A stretch of DNA of 64,000 bases from positions 1,357,001-1,421,000 of the forward strand of contig JAMJFZ010000289.1 of the NCBI GenBank assembly GCA_026225945.1, read 5' to 3'. Below are positions 1-12,800 of the stretch, piece after piece. Position 1 is the first letter of the stretch. Every line of letters starts with the position of its first letter. The stretch is from Cricetomys ansorgei. Its lineage: Eukaryota > Chordata > Mammalia > Rodentia > Nesomyidae. Below the pieces are notes generated by a model. The model made no database searches. It saw only the letters and a list, made by a program, of their open reading frames with translations, and was not told where the DNA came from. Position numbers and translations under genes: made by a program.

Positions 1-413
1 GGTGGGGAAGCATCTTGAGTAGTCAGCACTGACAGACATTTCACCTGCCTGCTCTGATCTGCCACATCTTAGGCAACATTGCACTTTTACTTTTATATAA
101 TTTCCTGTTCTCTCACCCCTGATCTTTCTTCCTTTCTCCTTTAGGCTGGAGTCTTAGAAGGAAGAAATGAGGCTAAAAATCATATCATACTGTAAACTAA
201 GTTTTAAAAATGCGTTGATTTAATCAGTGTCTCTAGATAAATTTAATGATCTAGCTCCCCGGGAGGCAGATAAACCATTTTGCATCTTGTGGAGTTTATA
301 GTTTGTCCACCCAAACTCTACAAACAAGCGTCCTTCGTACCTCTAAAATACTGCTGACTGGTCTTATGAAAATAACCCCAAGTTCCTAAAGGAAAGGGAA
401 AGCTTTTGAAAGC

Positions 414-432
414 TTTTTTTTTTTTTTTTTTA
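414..432. repeat. poly-T tract
   Basis: An uninterrupted run of about 19 T follows an agctttt repeat. No SINE body is recognisable beside it. Confidence 0.8.
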
Positions 433-1525
433 ATTTTGCCAAAATGATTTTCTTCTAAGTCATGGGACTGGAGGAATTTTATGCCCTAACATTAACAATA
501 TTCTTGAGGGGCCCTGTTTAAAAAAGAAGAAAAACCTTCTAGTAAGTTAAAAAAAAATCAAGAGAATGAATATGATACTTCACAATAATAAAATCAGAAC
601 TTAAGCCATATCAGCTTTTACAAATGCGATCTTAATTCCTGCTAGCAGCTCTGAAGCTTCACATGACCCATGGCTTTGCCACGGAAGGAAATGAAAGTAA
701 CCACTTTCCTCAAGTGGACATATTTGGAAGTGAGGTAGTTTTTAATCTTCCCTCCATTTTACTGTGGGGTAGGAATGCTCGTTGAATTGTAAATCTTGAG
801 TAGCCATGGTATTGAATACAGAGCCTTGAGATCATGAGACCATATTACAAATACAAGGGTAAATGAATTTAAGTGGCTTTGGGTGTATAGGGAACGAAGA
901 CTCCGCTCGGAGTTTGACCCTTGCTTTGTTGCTTGCCATCTTTTCGAACTGAGGCACTTAGCCTTATGAATTTCACAGTGATGTGTTCTGTGTTACAATT
1001 GATCATGTCCACCGAAGGAAAGAAATATCCCTTGTCTGAGGACTTGACCTGTCTGTATAGGAGGAAGTGCTGAAGATGGTGTTAGAGGTCTGTCTTTGGG
1101 GGGAACCATGAGAACTGGCTGTTCTCCGCAATGTCTTTGTAGGAAAATGATCATCCTGGTAGCCCAGGTAAAGCACCACAACGACTATATTGACAGTTAT
1201 GCAAAAACGAAAACGGAAGACATCAGACAGGCACTGGGAGACGTGGTGTAGCAGGGAATCACTGTGGAAGTTTCAGGACTGTGCTGGGAGACTTGGAGGT
1301 TTGGGGGTGTGAGCAGGGTGAGACTGCTATTGATGCCCTTGGCCTGTCACTGCAGTCTTCAATTTGTGGCATGCCATGGGCAGCACGGTTTTTTGGTCTC
1401 TGTGCACATTACAAAACCACAACATCAGTTTACCACAGTCAGCGGCCTGCACTCGAGGGAGACCTCTGCCAGGAAAATTGGGAAGTTATATGTCAAAAAT
1501 TAGGAGAATTGACCAAGACCCCCTG

Positions 1526-1548
1526 TAACTTGAGGTAACCTCAAGTTA
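1526..1548. repeat. Perfect 10-bp inverted repeat, 3-nt loop
   Basis: TAACTTGAGG at 1526-1535 and its exact reverse complement CCTCAAGTTA at 1539-1548 flank the loop TAA. It sits at the end of an otherwise unremarkable block. Confidence 0.85.
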
Positions 1549-2510
1549 GGTAACCCCTACCTGCAGCGCATTTTATTTTTCCTAGTGGTGACACTTGAAC
1601 TTGGAAAAGCAGTCAATGAAATTGGACTTTAGAGTTGGATTGACTTGGGTTTAATTCCTTGGTTTTTCATGCATTAGCTGAACATTTTTGTTCAGTATTT
1701 CTTACCTTAAAATGACAGTGATCAGAGCCCACCTTCACTGTCCCTGAGAGACTGAAGTCTATGCATGGCATGGTGAACACTGGTGGACGGGTAAACAACT
1801 GGTCAGCAACTCCCAGCCCGGCTTTCCCTTTACTATTGTTCATTCATGAAATAGTCACTGATAAAGAGGAGGAAAACTAGTATTTTAAGCCAGAATGTGT
1901 GGAAGATCCATCATGACTTTACACATATGTCATTGATCCTCACTGCTACCCTTTCAGCGTAGGTATCAATTCTATAGGTGCTGCACTGTCTCATGCAGTC
2001 AATACTACATGAAATATACAACTTCTGGAAACTTGTGTTTTAGTTGAGGTTGTAAAATATAGCCATTCGTCAATAGATATGCCCCAAATGGCCAAAACCA
2101 GGAACAAGCAAATTCTGAAACTGTTTCTGTAAAGCAGTGTGTTGTTTGCCTAGTTCTTACTTTCAGAACAGAACCCCACATGCAGGAGATGACCAATCAC
2201 TATTGTTGAATGATTGTTGAGTAGATGATTGTTTTGGAATTTGGAAACTCTCAAGGAAGAAAACGACAAGTTAGCAGAATCAGACCATGAAGCCTCACAA
2301 AAGTAAGTCCAATCAGCTCACTTTAAGACTGTTAGTCAGTCACCAGGGAAACTAGAGATGTCTTTTAAGCATCAGTGGCCTGTTGTTATATGGCTGTGAT
2401 GTTTACCATTCTGACAACTGATTTAAAAAAGACTCAGAGTTACCCATGTCTTATATGTAGAGTCGTAATAGTGGTGAGAAATTGTCTTTCTGTAGAAATT
2501 TCCAAGGAAG

Positions 2511-2727
2511 AGCTGGAGAATGGCCCAGTGACTAAGAGCACAGGCTACTCTTCTAAGAGCATCCAGGTTTGATTTCTAGTATCCACATGCCAGCCCACAG
2601 CTCTGTAACTCCAGATCTAGGGACTCCATAGAGCCCCTTCTGGGATCCATAAAGTACCAGGCACGCATGTGGGGCACAGACATTCATGTAGGCAAAACAC
2701 TCATATACATAAAATAAACAATCTTAA
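2511..2727 (+). mobile_element. B2/B3-family SINE (sense)
   Basis: A tRNA-derived head with a degraded A box (agctggagaatggcccagtg, actaagagcacaggct) and a B-box region (tccaggtttgatttctag) is followed by 'tatccacatgccagcccacagctctgtaactcc' type sequence in altered form. It ends in an AT-rich tail with aaaataaa. Many differences from consensus mean it is not young. Confidence 0.75.
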
Positions 2728-2815
2728 GGAAGGAGATTTCCAGGAAAAGTAGCCATGCTTCTGGATTTTTCAGTGCATACTGGACAGCAGATAATGTGCA
2801 TAATATACCATTGGG

Positions 2816-3144
2816 AAGGATTCAGGATGTCTCAGTGGGTAAAAGTGCTTGTTGCTCAAGTTTTAGGACCTTGGTTTGGATCCTTAGCATCCACATAAAA
2901 GCTGGCCATGGCTTGCATCCGTCATCCCAGTGCCGGGAGGGAGAGACAAGGAGGATCTTAGGGTCTTGTGGCATAGCCAGTGTAGCTGAAGAGGAAATCT
3001 CCTGGCTCAGTGAGAGACCCTGCCGCAAAACACTGAGGCAGGAAGCAATAGGGGAAGACAGCTTGATGTCTCATCTCTGGTTGCCACACATTCACGCACA
3101 GGGGAGCACACCTTTATAGACATGCGCACATACTCAATAAATCA
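2816..3144 (+). mobile_element. B3-like SINE (sense)
   Basis: A tRNA-like head (ggatgtctcagtgggtaaaagtgcttgttgctcaag) is followed by the longer B3-type body, with 'agtgagagaccctg' and 'ggggaagacagcttgatgtc' motifs. The CA-rich tail ends in caataaatca. Open frames at 2796-3119 and 2822-3028 lie inside this repeat. Confidence 0.7.
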
Positions 3145-4124
3145 TTGAAGAGATGGTAGGCCTTCTTCCTTTATAATGAGGATGGGGGGAGTGAAAATTA
3201 TTAGTGTGGCAGTGCTGACTGTGTGGGCATATAATTCAAGATAGAAAGCAAGCAGGCAAGCATGCTGGATTTAATCGAAGTATAGTAGTCACTACCAATA
3301 ACGATTATGGGATAGTATGGTCGGCCTAATGTGTCTATCAGCCTGAGCTTAAACTTGGGGAACTCCCTGAAGGAGAAACCCAGTAGTCTCATTATGCAAC
3401 ACTTGGCACCCAGGGACACCGCATTTTAGCCGGGTTTCCATTTTAAAAGAGGACAAAGATGGTATACATCTTGCCGGGGTTAGTTCCTTTATTCCTACAG
3501 GTTTTATTTTTTATAATCCTACTGCGAAGAAGACATCAATGTATCTTAGTTTCACACAGTTCCTCTCTACCTCCTCTGTCTTCCTTTACTTCCTCATTCC
3601 TTTCCTTCTTGCCCTCCCTCCATCCCCCCTCCCTGCCCCCTCTCCCTCTCCACTGCCCTCTTAGTCAGCTCCTGTGTCTTGCCGAGATGCAAGGACTATG
3701 GATTTTATTTCATGTTTCTCAGTTAGGTGGGTTTTGTGCTATGGACAATTAATTCCTCAAATCTGAGGTGTTTGCCAGAGAGAAGCATAAAATGGGTTGC
3801 TTTGTAATGTTATTTGAATGATCTAAGAGGGCCACAGCCTTTAAAAGCCTGAGAGGGAGAAGCGGATCGATCAGGCTTGCATTTTCTATACGCCTGCGCT
3901 GTGCTGGAACTTGGAGCGCAAGCACATCTCTCCACCGCAAAGGGCAGCTGGCCCATGCATGCTCTTCCACGGTGAATCCAGGTCAGCCAGGAGGAGTTAA
4001 TTTTACCTTTCCTCGCAGATCTAGGCGAGCTTCTTGAATTAGCATCCAGGGCTCACCTGTGACCGGGATGGAATCTGGAACCAGACCCCATGCCCTCTAA
4101 CTTGCAGCACTCAGACAGTGCTCT

Positions 4125-5235
4125 GTGGTTTCTCAAGCAGCCTTAGGGAACAGAGCAGTACGTTGTGGTACCATCTCTCATCCGAGTGGGAGGTGCCCCC
4201 GGCCTCCCTGGCTGCCTCCAGCCCTGCCCTGCAGCACTGGCCTCTGCCCGGGCCGGCGACATTTCAGGAGGCCGCTTGGCATCCATCTTAGCTCTGCCCG
4301 CGCAGGGCCCCGGCTGCCAAGAGCTGCAGCCGCTCCGTGCCAAGACACTCTTGGCAATGGAGATAAACTTTGTCGAGATACACAGTCCAGAAATATCTTA
4401 TAATTACAAAGCACAGGGGGCAGAATGTTTTTACAATACAGCTGTGCTAATGTAAACATTTAATTTGGCAGCCTCCTCCACCCACTTTTCAATTAACCGG
4501 GTTTATGCAGATACTTCAGCTCTGTAATAAACTTTATTGCTACTTCTCTTAGAGCACAGTTTATGAAACACAGATTTGAGGGGCTTTTTGGGCTCTTTTT
4601 TTTTCTTCTTCATCCATTTAGGAAAGCACACTGCGAATGCTGGGTTGCCATTGAAGGGGAAGCATAGCCTTCTGTCTCCAAAATGTCACAGTCCTGGCTT
4701 GACTCAAAGAATTGCTTTGGGGGTGCTGGGAAGATGTGGGGCTGTCTCCTTTGGCTCCCAGAGCATGGGAGAGGATATTAATAGAAAAAGGTAAAATCAC
4801 TGCATCAAGACACTTGTGTTGGTGATCATTAGAAAAAGATAAATGTCCCCTGCAAGGCCTGAGATGGCTTCAGAGATAAATTCCCGATAACAGTTCTCGC
4901 AGATGTAATTATAATAATTTTGTGATCGCCATGATAATTATTCTTATAGACTGAAAGAAATAATTTTCTATCTAGAATAGCATTCAACTGTTCTGCTCAC
5001 AAAGCCAGTCACTTGATCTTTTATAAGCTAACCTAAAAAATGGTGGCGGTCATGGGGTTTTAAAGCTAAATTTGGTATTAATTGACATTGTAAAAAAGCT
5101 CCTCCCCCCCTCCCCCCCGCCCGTAAGGAATGTGACATCATAATCCACGAGGTCTCTCTGCAGTGATTTGCTTATACAGCTCTCATAAATTAGGGAAAGC
5201 CATTTATATATGCCATACATATGGGTGTATTTTCT
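4125..5235. promoter_or_regulatory. Candidate regulatory block: GC-rich core plus AT-rich flank
   Basis: A GC-rich patch (about 4180-4345) containing CpGs stands out in AT-rich intron. It is followed by repeat-free sequence with many TAAT/ATTA cores (such as taattataataatttt near 4908 and ttggtattaattgaca near 5070). Overlapping open frames in several registers at 4125-4459 reflect low stop density in GC-rich DNA rather than coding. The reading as a developmental enhancer is inference. Confidence 0.3.
5096..5125. repeat. C-rich tract
   Basis: Low-complexity C runs (cctccccccctccccccc) within a repeat-poor AT-rich neighbourhood. Confidence 0.8.
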
Positions 5236-5332
5236 TAAAAACAGATTTTAAAATTTACGATTTCCTTTACTTCTGCTTGGAAACTTTGTCCTGGTTATGA
5301 TTTTCTTTTCTTTTTAATTTTTCCCTGTTTTT

Positions 5333-5542
5333 TAGATTGATTTTATTTTATGTATGTCAATGTTTTGCCTGTATGTATGCATGTGTCTGAACCACAGCTG
5401 TGCCTCGTACCGGTGGGGGTCAGAAGTGAACAGTGGAGGTTAAGATGATTGTGAGCCACCACGTGGGTGCTGGGAACCGAACTGGGGTCCTCTGCAGCAA
5501 CAGCACAGGCTCTCTCAACCACTGAGCCATTGCTCTAGCCCC
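5333..5542 (-). mobile_element. B2-family SINE (antisense)
   Basis: The reverse-oriented tail (ttttattttatgtatgtc) is followed by 'gagccaccacgtgggtgctgggaa' and ends with the complement of the tRNA head (ctcaaccactgagccattgct, ctagcccc). Confidence 0.85.
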
Positions 5543-5701
5543 GGTTATGATTTTTTTTTTTTATGTAGTATTTTTTTCTTAACGGTGGGTGAAGTGATTG
5601 ATAGAAAACCACTTTTTGTGGTGTTTTCTCAGGACTTCTTTAGAGTCCTTAATTTATTTAGTCCTTCCCCAGGTTCTAGATAAGGATGTGGTCACGTGGT
5701 G

Positions 5702-5724
5702 CTTTTTTTTTTTTCTTTTTTTTT
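5702..5724. repeat. poly-T tract
   Basis: A T-rich run broken by a single C. No SINE body is attached. Confidence 0.7.
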
Positions 5725-6063
5725 GAGGTAATTAATGATTTGATTTTCCAGCTCCCAAGCTAGCCCACAGTCCCCTCGGCGGCAGACAGTAGCGGGCAGA
5801 GAATGTCAAACCGCTCTTCTCACAGCCATAGTCTCGCATTGTGCAGCTGTGGCTGTTTCATTGCTGTCATCACCTTTACCCATAATGCCTTGCAGATGCA
5901 AACCAGCAGTTGCGGTCCGTAGCTTGTGGTCCCCTAGATGTTTTAGTAGCAGGAAAGGGTGAACAGACACAATGTTTTGGTTGTTCTTTGGGCCTCGGTG
6001 AGGAAAATGGCAATTCCTTTTCAAAATATATTGGATTCTACTTATTCGTATATTTCTAATTTA

Positions 6064-6206
6064 TTTTTCTGAGACAGGGTCTTACAGGGTCTTATATACC
6101 AGGCCTGACTAACTATGTAGACCAGGCTGGCCTCGTACTTACAAGGAGTCTGTCTGCTTTGCCTCTGAGGGCTAGGGCTAAAGGTGTGCGTTGTCACACC
6201 TGGCCT
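6064..6206 (-). mobile_element. B1 SINE (antisense)
   Basis: The 7SL-derived order is present in reverse: tttttctgagacagggtctt, then accaggctggcctcgtactt, then ctgagggctagggctaaagg, then cacacctggcc. The 'agggtctta' segment is repeated near the start, so this copy is diverged. Confidence 0.85.
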
Positions 6207-6423
6207 TACGTGTAAGTTTTAAACAGAGCCATTTACTTTTCGAAAGTGAACATCAGCATAGCACAGATAGATGCAGGAGTTCTGAGCAAAGGCAAGAACA
6301 AGGCATGTTAATAGCTCTGGAAGGGCATGACCTATGGAAGGAACATTGTTGGTTTTCAGTCCCCTAAACAATAAACAAATGGGTGACTGTTGTAAGAATT
6401 AGACTTGTGTTTCTGTCCGTTGT

Positions 6424-6492
6424 TGCGGATTGAACCCGGGGCCTCTTGCGTGCTGGCCAGTTGGTTTACCACTGAGCTGTTTTCTAGCCCCT
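6424..6492 (-). mobile_element. ID/B4-like tRNA-Ala-derived SINE (antisense)
   Basis: The sequence ttgaacccggggcctcttgc, then gtttaccactgagctgt, then ctagcccct is the reverse complement of the ID-type core (ctcagtggtagagc and gccctgggttc). Confidence 0.7.
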
Positions 6493-7720
6493 GAATCCTA
6501 CTGTTGGGTGCTAATTGTATAAACTGGTAGCTCATTATTATCTTTCTTTTAAATTGTCTTGTCTTTCTTGAGAGCATGGCTGCTTTTCCTCCCGTTTCTC
6601 CACGGATAGGCTATTTAAGATAACACCCCTTTCCGCAGTGTAAATCGATGTCCCTGATTATACAAGGTACATTAGGATGCGGTCAGTCGCCAATATGGAG
6701 GGAAACAACGCGTGTGCAACCAGTGGCAATGCAGTGTTAAAGTCTTATGTTGGAGACTGGAGCAAAGTGAGGTGGGCCCTGCAGGGTGGTCTCATTACTT
6801 GGATTCAGAGAGAGGGCCAGGAAGAATATACCAGACGAAGAAAATCAGGCACTTTAAAGATGAAATTGGAGTTTGTCTGACGTTAGCGTAAGGACATTTC
6901 AGTAATGAAAGCCACATGGGTAAAGAGCGCAGAGACCTGCAGTTAGCAAGATAAGAGGGAGGAGCCTTAATAAGTAAGGTCTGGGCTAACACCTGAAAGC
7001 AGGGCTTTTGAAGTGAGGGCTTGAGCGGGCAGAGGTGCAGGAGCAAGGAGCTTGCAGGTCAGATGAGAGCAGAGTTGGCTACAGAGGGTTGGGAGTCCCA
7101 GGCGATGCCTAGAACTTACAACATGGAGTTAGTTGCTCTGGGGATGGAAGCAGGAACCAGTAGGTGGTCCACTGGATGGATTTTCTTAGGCAGTGAAGGT
7201 ACCAAAGGGGACTCACAGTAAAGAGCTAGCTATCCACTTTAGAAATAAGCTCCCACGAAAGGAGGCCTACATAGACAAAGGAACTGCTCCCCAAAGGTGA
7301 AAGGAAGGAGCCTTTGAAAGCTTCCAGATACCTGGAGTCCGAAGTCAATTAGGACACCCCGTGACTGACAGGAATAGTAGCAGGGGTGTTCAGCCACACC
7401 TGGGCTCTGATGTTGGCCAGAAGATTGTTCCTGATCCCTGGTAGGTGGTGACCTGGTGGTATTTGGATTTTCCTCATTTATTTTGCTTCTCAGTGTTACT
7501 TCTGAACAGACTCGGGAATACTAGGTCCTGTGACTTTAAGAATTGTTTGGTAGAAGACAATAGATTGTGTTATCTGTAGTGTATTTCTTGCTCCAGTTCT
7601 AAAGAAGGTGTTTGCAATTTCTTTTCAGTTTGGTTTTATGATTGGCTACTGTGTTTAAAGAAGCAGAAGCCACTCTGAAATTTTGTGTGAGTTTTGGAAA
7701 AGGCATTAACAATTTCATTT

Positions 7721-7741
7721 AGAAAAAAAAAAAGAAAAGAA
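7721..7741. repeat. A-rich tract
   Basis: A short A run with interspersed G (aaaaaaaaaaaagaaaagaa). No SINE body is adjacent. Confidence 0.6.
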
Positions 7742-8139
7742 GCAAAATGCACCCAACCATTGAGTGCACCCCAGGGAGAAAACTATGCTGCAGCCCCCAG
7801 GTCCCCAGATCGACCCTGTTAGCAGCAGCAGTGAGACTCAGTGTATATGCACAGCCTCCCAGGCCCCTTTTCCCTGTGTGAGTCCTTACTTTGGCATTCA
7901 AAGACCCAGAAGCAATGAGCTGATGCTCATTGAGCCAACTAGTGCCTAAGTAAAAGCAGTAGCTGACTGCAAATGGGGTGAGGCTCTGCAGCCTCCTTGG
8001 GTGTTTTGAAGAGTTCCGTCATTTGTTTCTAAATGCCTGGATCCTCCAAATGGCCTGGAGTTCTTGTACAGTCTGCAATGCTGACTCCAGTTTCCTTTGA
8101 GTGAAAATAAGCAAGTGGAAGGCTTGCTACTTAAAATCA

Positions 8140-8162
8140 AACACACACACACACACACACAC
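8140..8162. repeat. (CA)n microsatellite
   Basis: About eleven CA dinucleotides in a pure run. Confidence 0.9.
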
Positions 8163-9382
8163 TCCTTCAGAAGCAAGATGTATATGGGCATAACCACACT
8201 CCAGAACATTTTCCCTTTAAAACTCTCTTCAGCCCTTGCCATCTTAAGATATGTCTTACCACTTCCCAGGGAAACACACACAGGCACAAATTAAGTTTCT
8301 GAGAGAGTAGAGGAGGATCTTGTTTAAGTAGATTAGGGTCTGGCATTCCATTTAAGTTCATCAGTCATTTAAAGCGGGGGATGGACACTGTAGCCGGCTG
8401 TGACTTGCCAATTAGCTGGGCTTTCCCCGCTGTTTCTGGTTTGGCAGGGATGAGGTGGTTCACCCTGCTGCACTGCTGCCTGCCAAGGACACATGGCCAG
8501 CTCCCTGCTTCCGGTCTTCCTCTTTGTGTCCCGGCTTTGCCTTCCAGACAGCTGCCAGGTTACGGTTGCCAAAAATCTTCCTTCCTTCAGAAAGGTCAAG
8601 TAACCTCAAGTCACCTATGCCAATATTTGTGTTTTTCTTTTTAATCCTTCTGTGCTCCAGTTGGAGAAAACTGTACAACTGAATGTTGGGAGGGGAACCT
8701 GGGGTCACTTCAGATCTCTTGGATCTGAACTTGAAGCATTGCTGAGCCAGGTCAGGATGGTGCTTCTGATGCAGTTCTGTTCACAGCCCCGTGAAGTGTG
8801 ATAGAGTTCAGAAGGGTTCCCTGAGGATCTGAACGCGTTGCTTTTTAGGACTCCCGGTTCACTCTAGCCAAACCCTGAGATGTTGGCAGGGCAGGAAGAG
8901 AAGGATGTGGAGATAGGTTTGGCTAAAGGCTTACATTTCTTTTAAAGGGCTTGATAGTTGCAAACCGGTCTCTGCTTTCCCATTTGGTGTCTACTAGGAG
9001 TTAGCAGCCTGTACATGGCCTGAGAAGAGCAGGGAGTTAACTGGGAGCTTGCGGGACAGAAGCGCCACTCTCTTGGTCCTGGCATCGCTGTAGGGATCAC
9101 AGCCATTGGGACTGAGGTTCAAGAACCGCTACTGTTAATATGCCTCTTGAATGACTCTCACACTCACCAAATGTGTTGACTGAAAAGGCCATTGGTTACA
9201 AAATAAGACAACTTGTTTCCGTATACCAAATAGTATTCCCGTGTCCTTTCTCCAGTTGATCTCTTTGGATCATCTCATGCCTAGCTTGCATCAATAGACT
9301 ATACTCGAACCACCATCAGTGGATAACGCTTTTTAGAAGACTGGAGTTCTAGAACACTAATAATAAGAAATTCCCTTCAAAT

Positions 9383-9598
9383 CAGTGGCTTCTCATTTTG
9401 TGGGTCCATGACCTGTGGGTTGAACTTTTTCACAAGGGTTACCTAAGACCATCTGCCTATCGGGTATTTACATTACCATTCATAACAGTAGCAAAATTTC
9501 AGTTATGAAATAGCAACAAAAATACTTTTATGGTTGGGGGCACTACAACATGAAGAACTGTGTTAAAAGGGTCATAGAATTAGGAAGATTGAGAGCCT
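9383..9598. mobile_element. URR1-like DNA-transposon remnant
   Basis: The sequence contains 'gtgggtccatgacctgtgggttg', 'aacagtagcaaaatttcagttatgaa' and 'acaacatgaagaactgtgtt' type segments and ends in 'aattaggaagattgagagcc'. This is the order of the rodent URR1 hAT-type non-autonomous element. A second copy is at 56098. Confidence 0.7.
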
Positions 9599-9678
9599 TT
9601 AAATAATTTAAATAATTGTTTAAATAATTGTTTCTGATTTAAGCTCTGTTTTAAGATTTTTATATGAAGTAGTCTATT

Positions 9679-9802
9679 TATTATTATTGTTATTATTATT
9701 ATTTTGTGTCACATGAGACCACTGCAACCTGTCTTCACATTGTGATTTTCCATTTTTGATGGGAAGTTTTGTGTTTCTGTTTTATTTATTTATTTATTTT
9801 TG
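9679..9802. repeat. ATT-rich and (TTTA)n simple repeats
   Basis: A tattattattgttattatt tract is followed by a tttatttatttattt tract. They are separated by about 70 bp of unique sequence. Confidence 0.75.
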
Positions 9803-12800
9803 TTCTTTTTCTTTTAAACTTGGGGCTTCCTGCCTGCGAGGTGAGTGCTCCTACCAACGCCTCTAATACTTTATAAGGCCAAGAAATTTTATTCCTTGTC
9901 TAGAAAACAATTCGTTTGAGGACCATAGAATTCTTACAGTGACTAACACAGAGCTCCCTGCTGATTCTGCTGACTGGTAGAGCAGAGCTTTGCAGTTTCC
10001 TCAACAACTGGAGTAAATTTCAACAGGGTCCTGAGATTTTTTTTTTTTTTTCTGGCGTTTTCATTTAGAACTGGACATGTGACCTTCTCCCAAGCCCAGG
10101 CTGTTTCCTTGTATGCCTTCTGTTCTGTGTGATGGATTTTGCAGTGAGAATGATACCGTCATGAGCCACATTTTTGTCATTGTACTGTAGCCTTTGTAGA
10201 ATTGGGCTCAGGTTACTTCTGTAATTTTAAGTAAAACCCCTCCTTCCCACCCCATGACTTCTAAATTCTGCTGAAAAGTTGCAGCCTCAGGGATACCTGA
10301 CTTTCTGACATGACTAACAAACACTGCTAATTTGGAACACATGTTCTTCAGAGTTCACCTATAGCCTTGGGTCCCAAATTTGCAAGCTCAGCATCTCCCA
10401 TTGAAGACAGCATAATTTTTCTAAAACTCCCCTTTTGCCTCCCCTTGAACTATAGTCTTTTATAACAGTAATAAGGAAATGTGGTTATGGGTATAATTGC
10501 CATGAGGCAATTGTCCCCTGGAGGACTTAGTAGAATTTTCTGCTCTATATTTCAGTGCTGGGCTCCATCAAGACAATCATTTACAAATAACTCAATTAGA
10601 ATAATAACAACAATGCCTTTATTTTTATGACAACTTTCCCTATAGGGATCAAAGTGCATCGGAGAGGTCCCATCAAGTTCGTTGTTCTAATGCCCAGTGG
10701 AATGGAATAAATATACACTTAAAAAGTTCTGTTATAGGTAGAGGAGTGGGTAAGTGAGGTCCCTGAGGTCACAGACAAAGTAACCATGGCAACTGCAAGG
10801 AAGAATGGAGGCTAAGTCTCCTGGCCTGCAAGCTCTCAAGTCATGGTCTTTGTAAAGGACAGAGCAAAGCACAGCAGCAGCTTTTGGAACTGCAGGTGAT
10901 GTGTTTGGGAAGCCATGAAGGCCTTGCCACCGTCTTCCTCACCTCAAACAAGTGAAAAGCAAGAAAGAGCTCTATATTGTTGTCTAGCTGGTCCCCAACC
11001 TGTGGGATGGAGTTTGCACACTTTTTGATTGACTGGCCCCAAGCTATCTGTTGTGTTCTTCATTAATGAAGGGCTGATAGAAAGTTTATATTTGTGATTC
11101 TGAATTTGAAGACCTCCTGTGAGATTGACAACACATTTTTGAGCAGATTAGGAAGTCAGAGGTCAAATGTCAAAGGTTTGCTGAAACTGCAAACCAAAAA
11201 AACATAGCCAACTAGTCTCAGTGGGGTGAGTTACTTGTTTGTTTGTTTGGTTTTTCCTTCTTTGTAGTTTTTCTGTAGACTCTATAGTTGAAGAATGAGT
11301 ATAATGGACTTTGGACTGATTTAGTTTTATTTTTTCTTTTTAGTGGAACTAGGAAAATTGGTAGTAAAATTACTTCTCGTCTCCCAGTTTGACTTCAAGC
11401 TGCCTTGGCGGCTGCTTTCCCTGGGGAGTAGACTCAATTAACTACAGCATCTTAACACTATTGCTTGTTTAGTATGGTTGAAGATAACATATTTGGAGTA
11501 GAGCTCTAGGCTCAAGTACCCAGTGTCCATGGAGGCTTGGGGGTGACATTGGTCCCCAACAGAGGAAATCTCTTCCACAAGTAGGAGTTCAAAGTCCATA
11601 TGTGCCTCTGCTTTTGACTTCTAGTGGGGAAAAAAAAGGTGGAGTTAAGTAAAGTGTACACACTTGGTTTTTTATTTTTTTTTAAATTATCTATTTATAT
11701 TTTCAAAATTCTTGAGTGAGTTTCAATTTTTTTTTTCTTTCACTTTATCCTAAGCAAATAGAGCTGCAGAGCACTTAGATACCTCCCCAAAGTCTCCTGG
11801 GAAGAATAATGGCCTTGAGACTATCTCAACAGCTCTGCACCTCTTGTTGTGTCTTAACCTTAATGAATGTTCAGTCAGAAACGAATCCAGGTAAACAGAA
11901 AGTAAAGCGTTCAGTCAATGCAAGAGTGTTGGTGAAATAGCAGACGGGTAGCACCCATCCTCAACAGCCCTTCCCTGGGCCAAGGGGAGAAGTCATGTTG
12001 GATACCAGGTAAGTAGATCCTGTCAGCTAATTATTCCATTTTGAAAAAAAAAAGATTATATTCACAAGGTATCTTCAGTTATTATTTTGTTAACTTGTGT
12101 TTGCAAAGGAAATTTTGGAAAACGTTTTCGTAAGCCATAGACCCCTTTTTTGTTTTGTTATAGCCTCAAGATTCTTCCCCAGTTCATGACTCCATTATAT
12201 TCTGGTTTTCTGAGTCTGGCGTATGGAACTGTAGATTCTTTCCCAGGGAAAGAAAGCCTGGTGTTGCCACTTCTGAAACATCCCAGCCTCCGTGAACAGA
12301 GCTCCGAAGGGAGGAGGAAACTTTGGGTCCATACTTGGGTGACTGGATTTTGTGTTCACCTTGGGCTGATTCTGAGGCCATTTCTGTTGTCATAGAGTCA
12401 ACACCTCAGAAATGGATGCAGAGTAGCCGCATGATGAAGACTGGGTAAAAAAAGAGAGAGACAACATAGTTTTCTTTGAGATTACTTCTGTTTCATGTCT
12501 TTGAAAAATTGTTGGACTTTATCATTTTATTTCATTGTCCATGCTTATATGCTGAGTTTGCGAAGAATTTAGGGTGCTTCAGCAAGGTGAAACCACAAGA
12601 AGCTACAATTGCCACTTGTTCATCCGGGCTCTTGGTGCTGTGTTCCTCTGGGTGGGGAAGGGGTCTGCAGGTTGGCGGCTGGAGTGGGACATACTTCTAC
12701 CTTCACTAGGTTAAGTCTTGCCTTGGTTGCTGGTCAGTGGTGTACTTTGCCTCGTTTCCCAGCTGATAACTCTTGTGAAGTAAGTTAATTTCTGTAGTCC

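Noticed and set aside
2796..3119. 107-codon + frame
   Set aside because: Almost entirely within a B3-like SINE.
4125..4459. Overlapping open frames on both strands
   Set aside because: Low stop-codon density in a GC-rich patch opens several registers at once. This is not a coding signature.
9815..9882. Possible antisense ID/B4 fragment (cttggggcttcctgcctgcg)
   Set aside because: Too short and diverged to assign.
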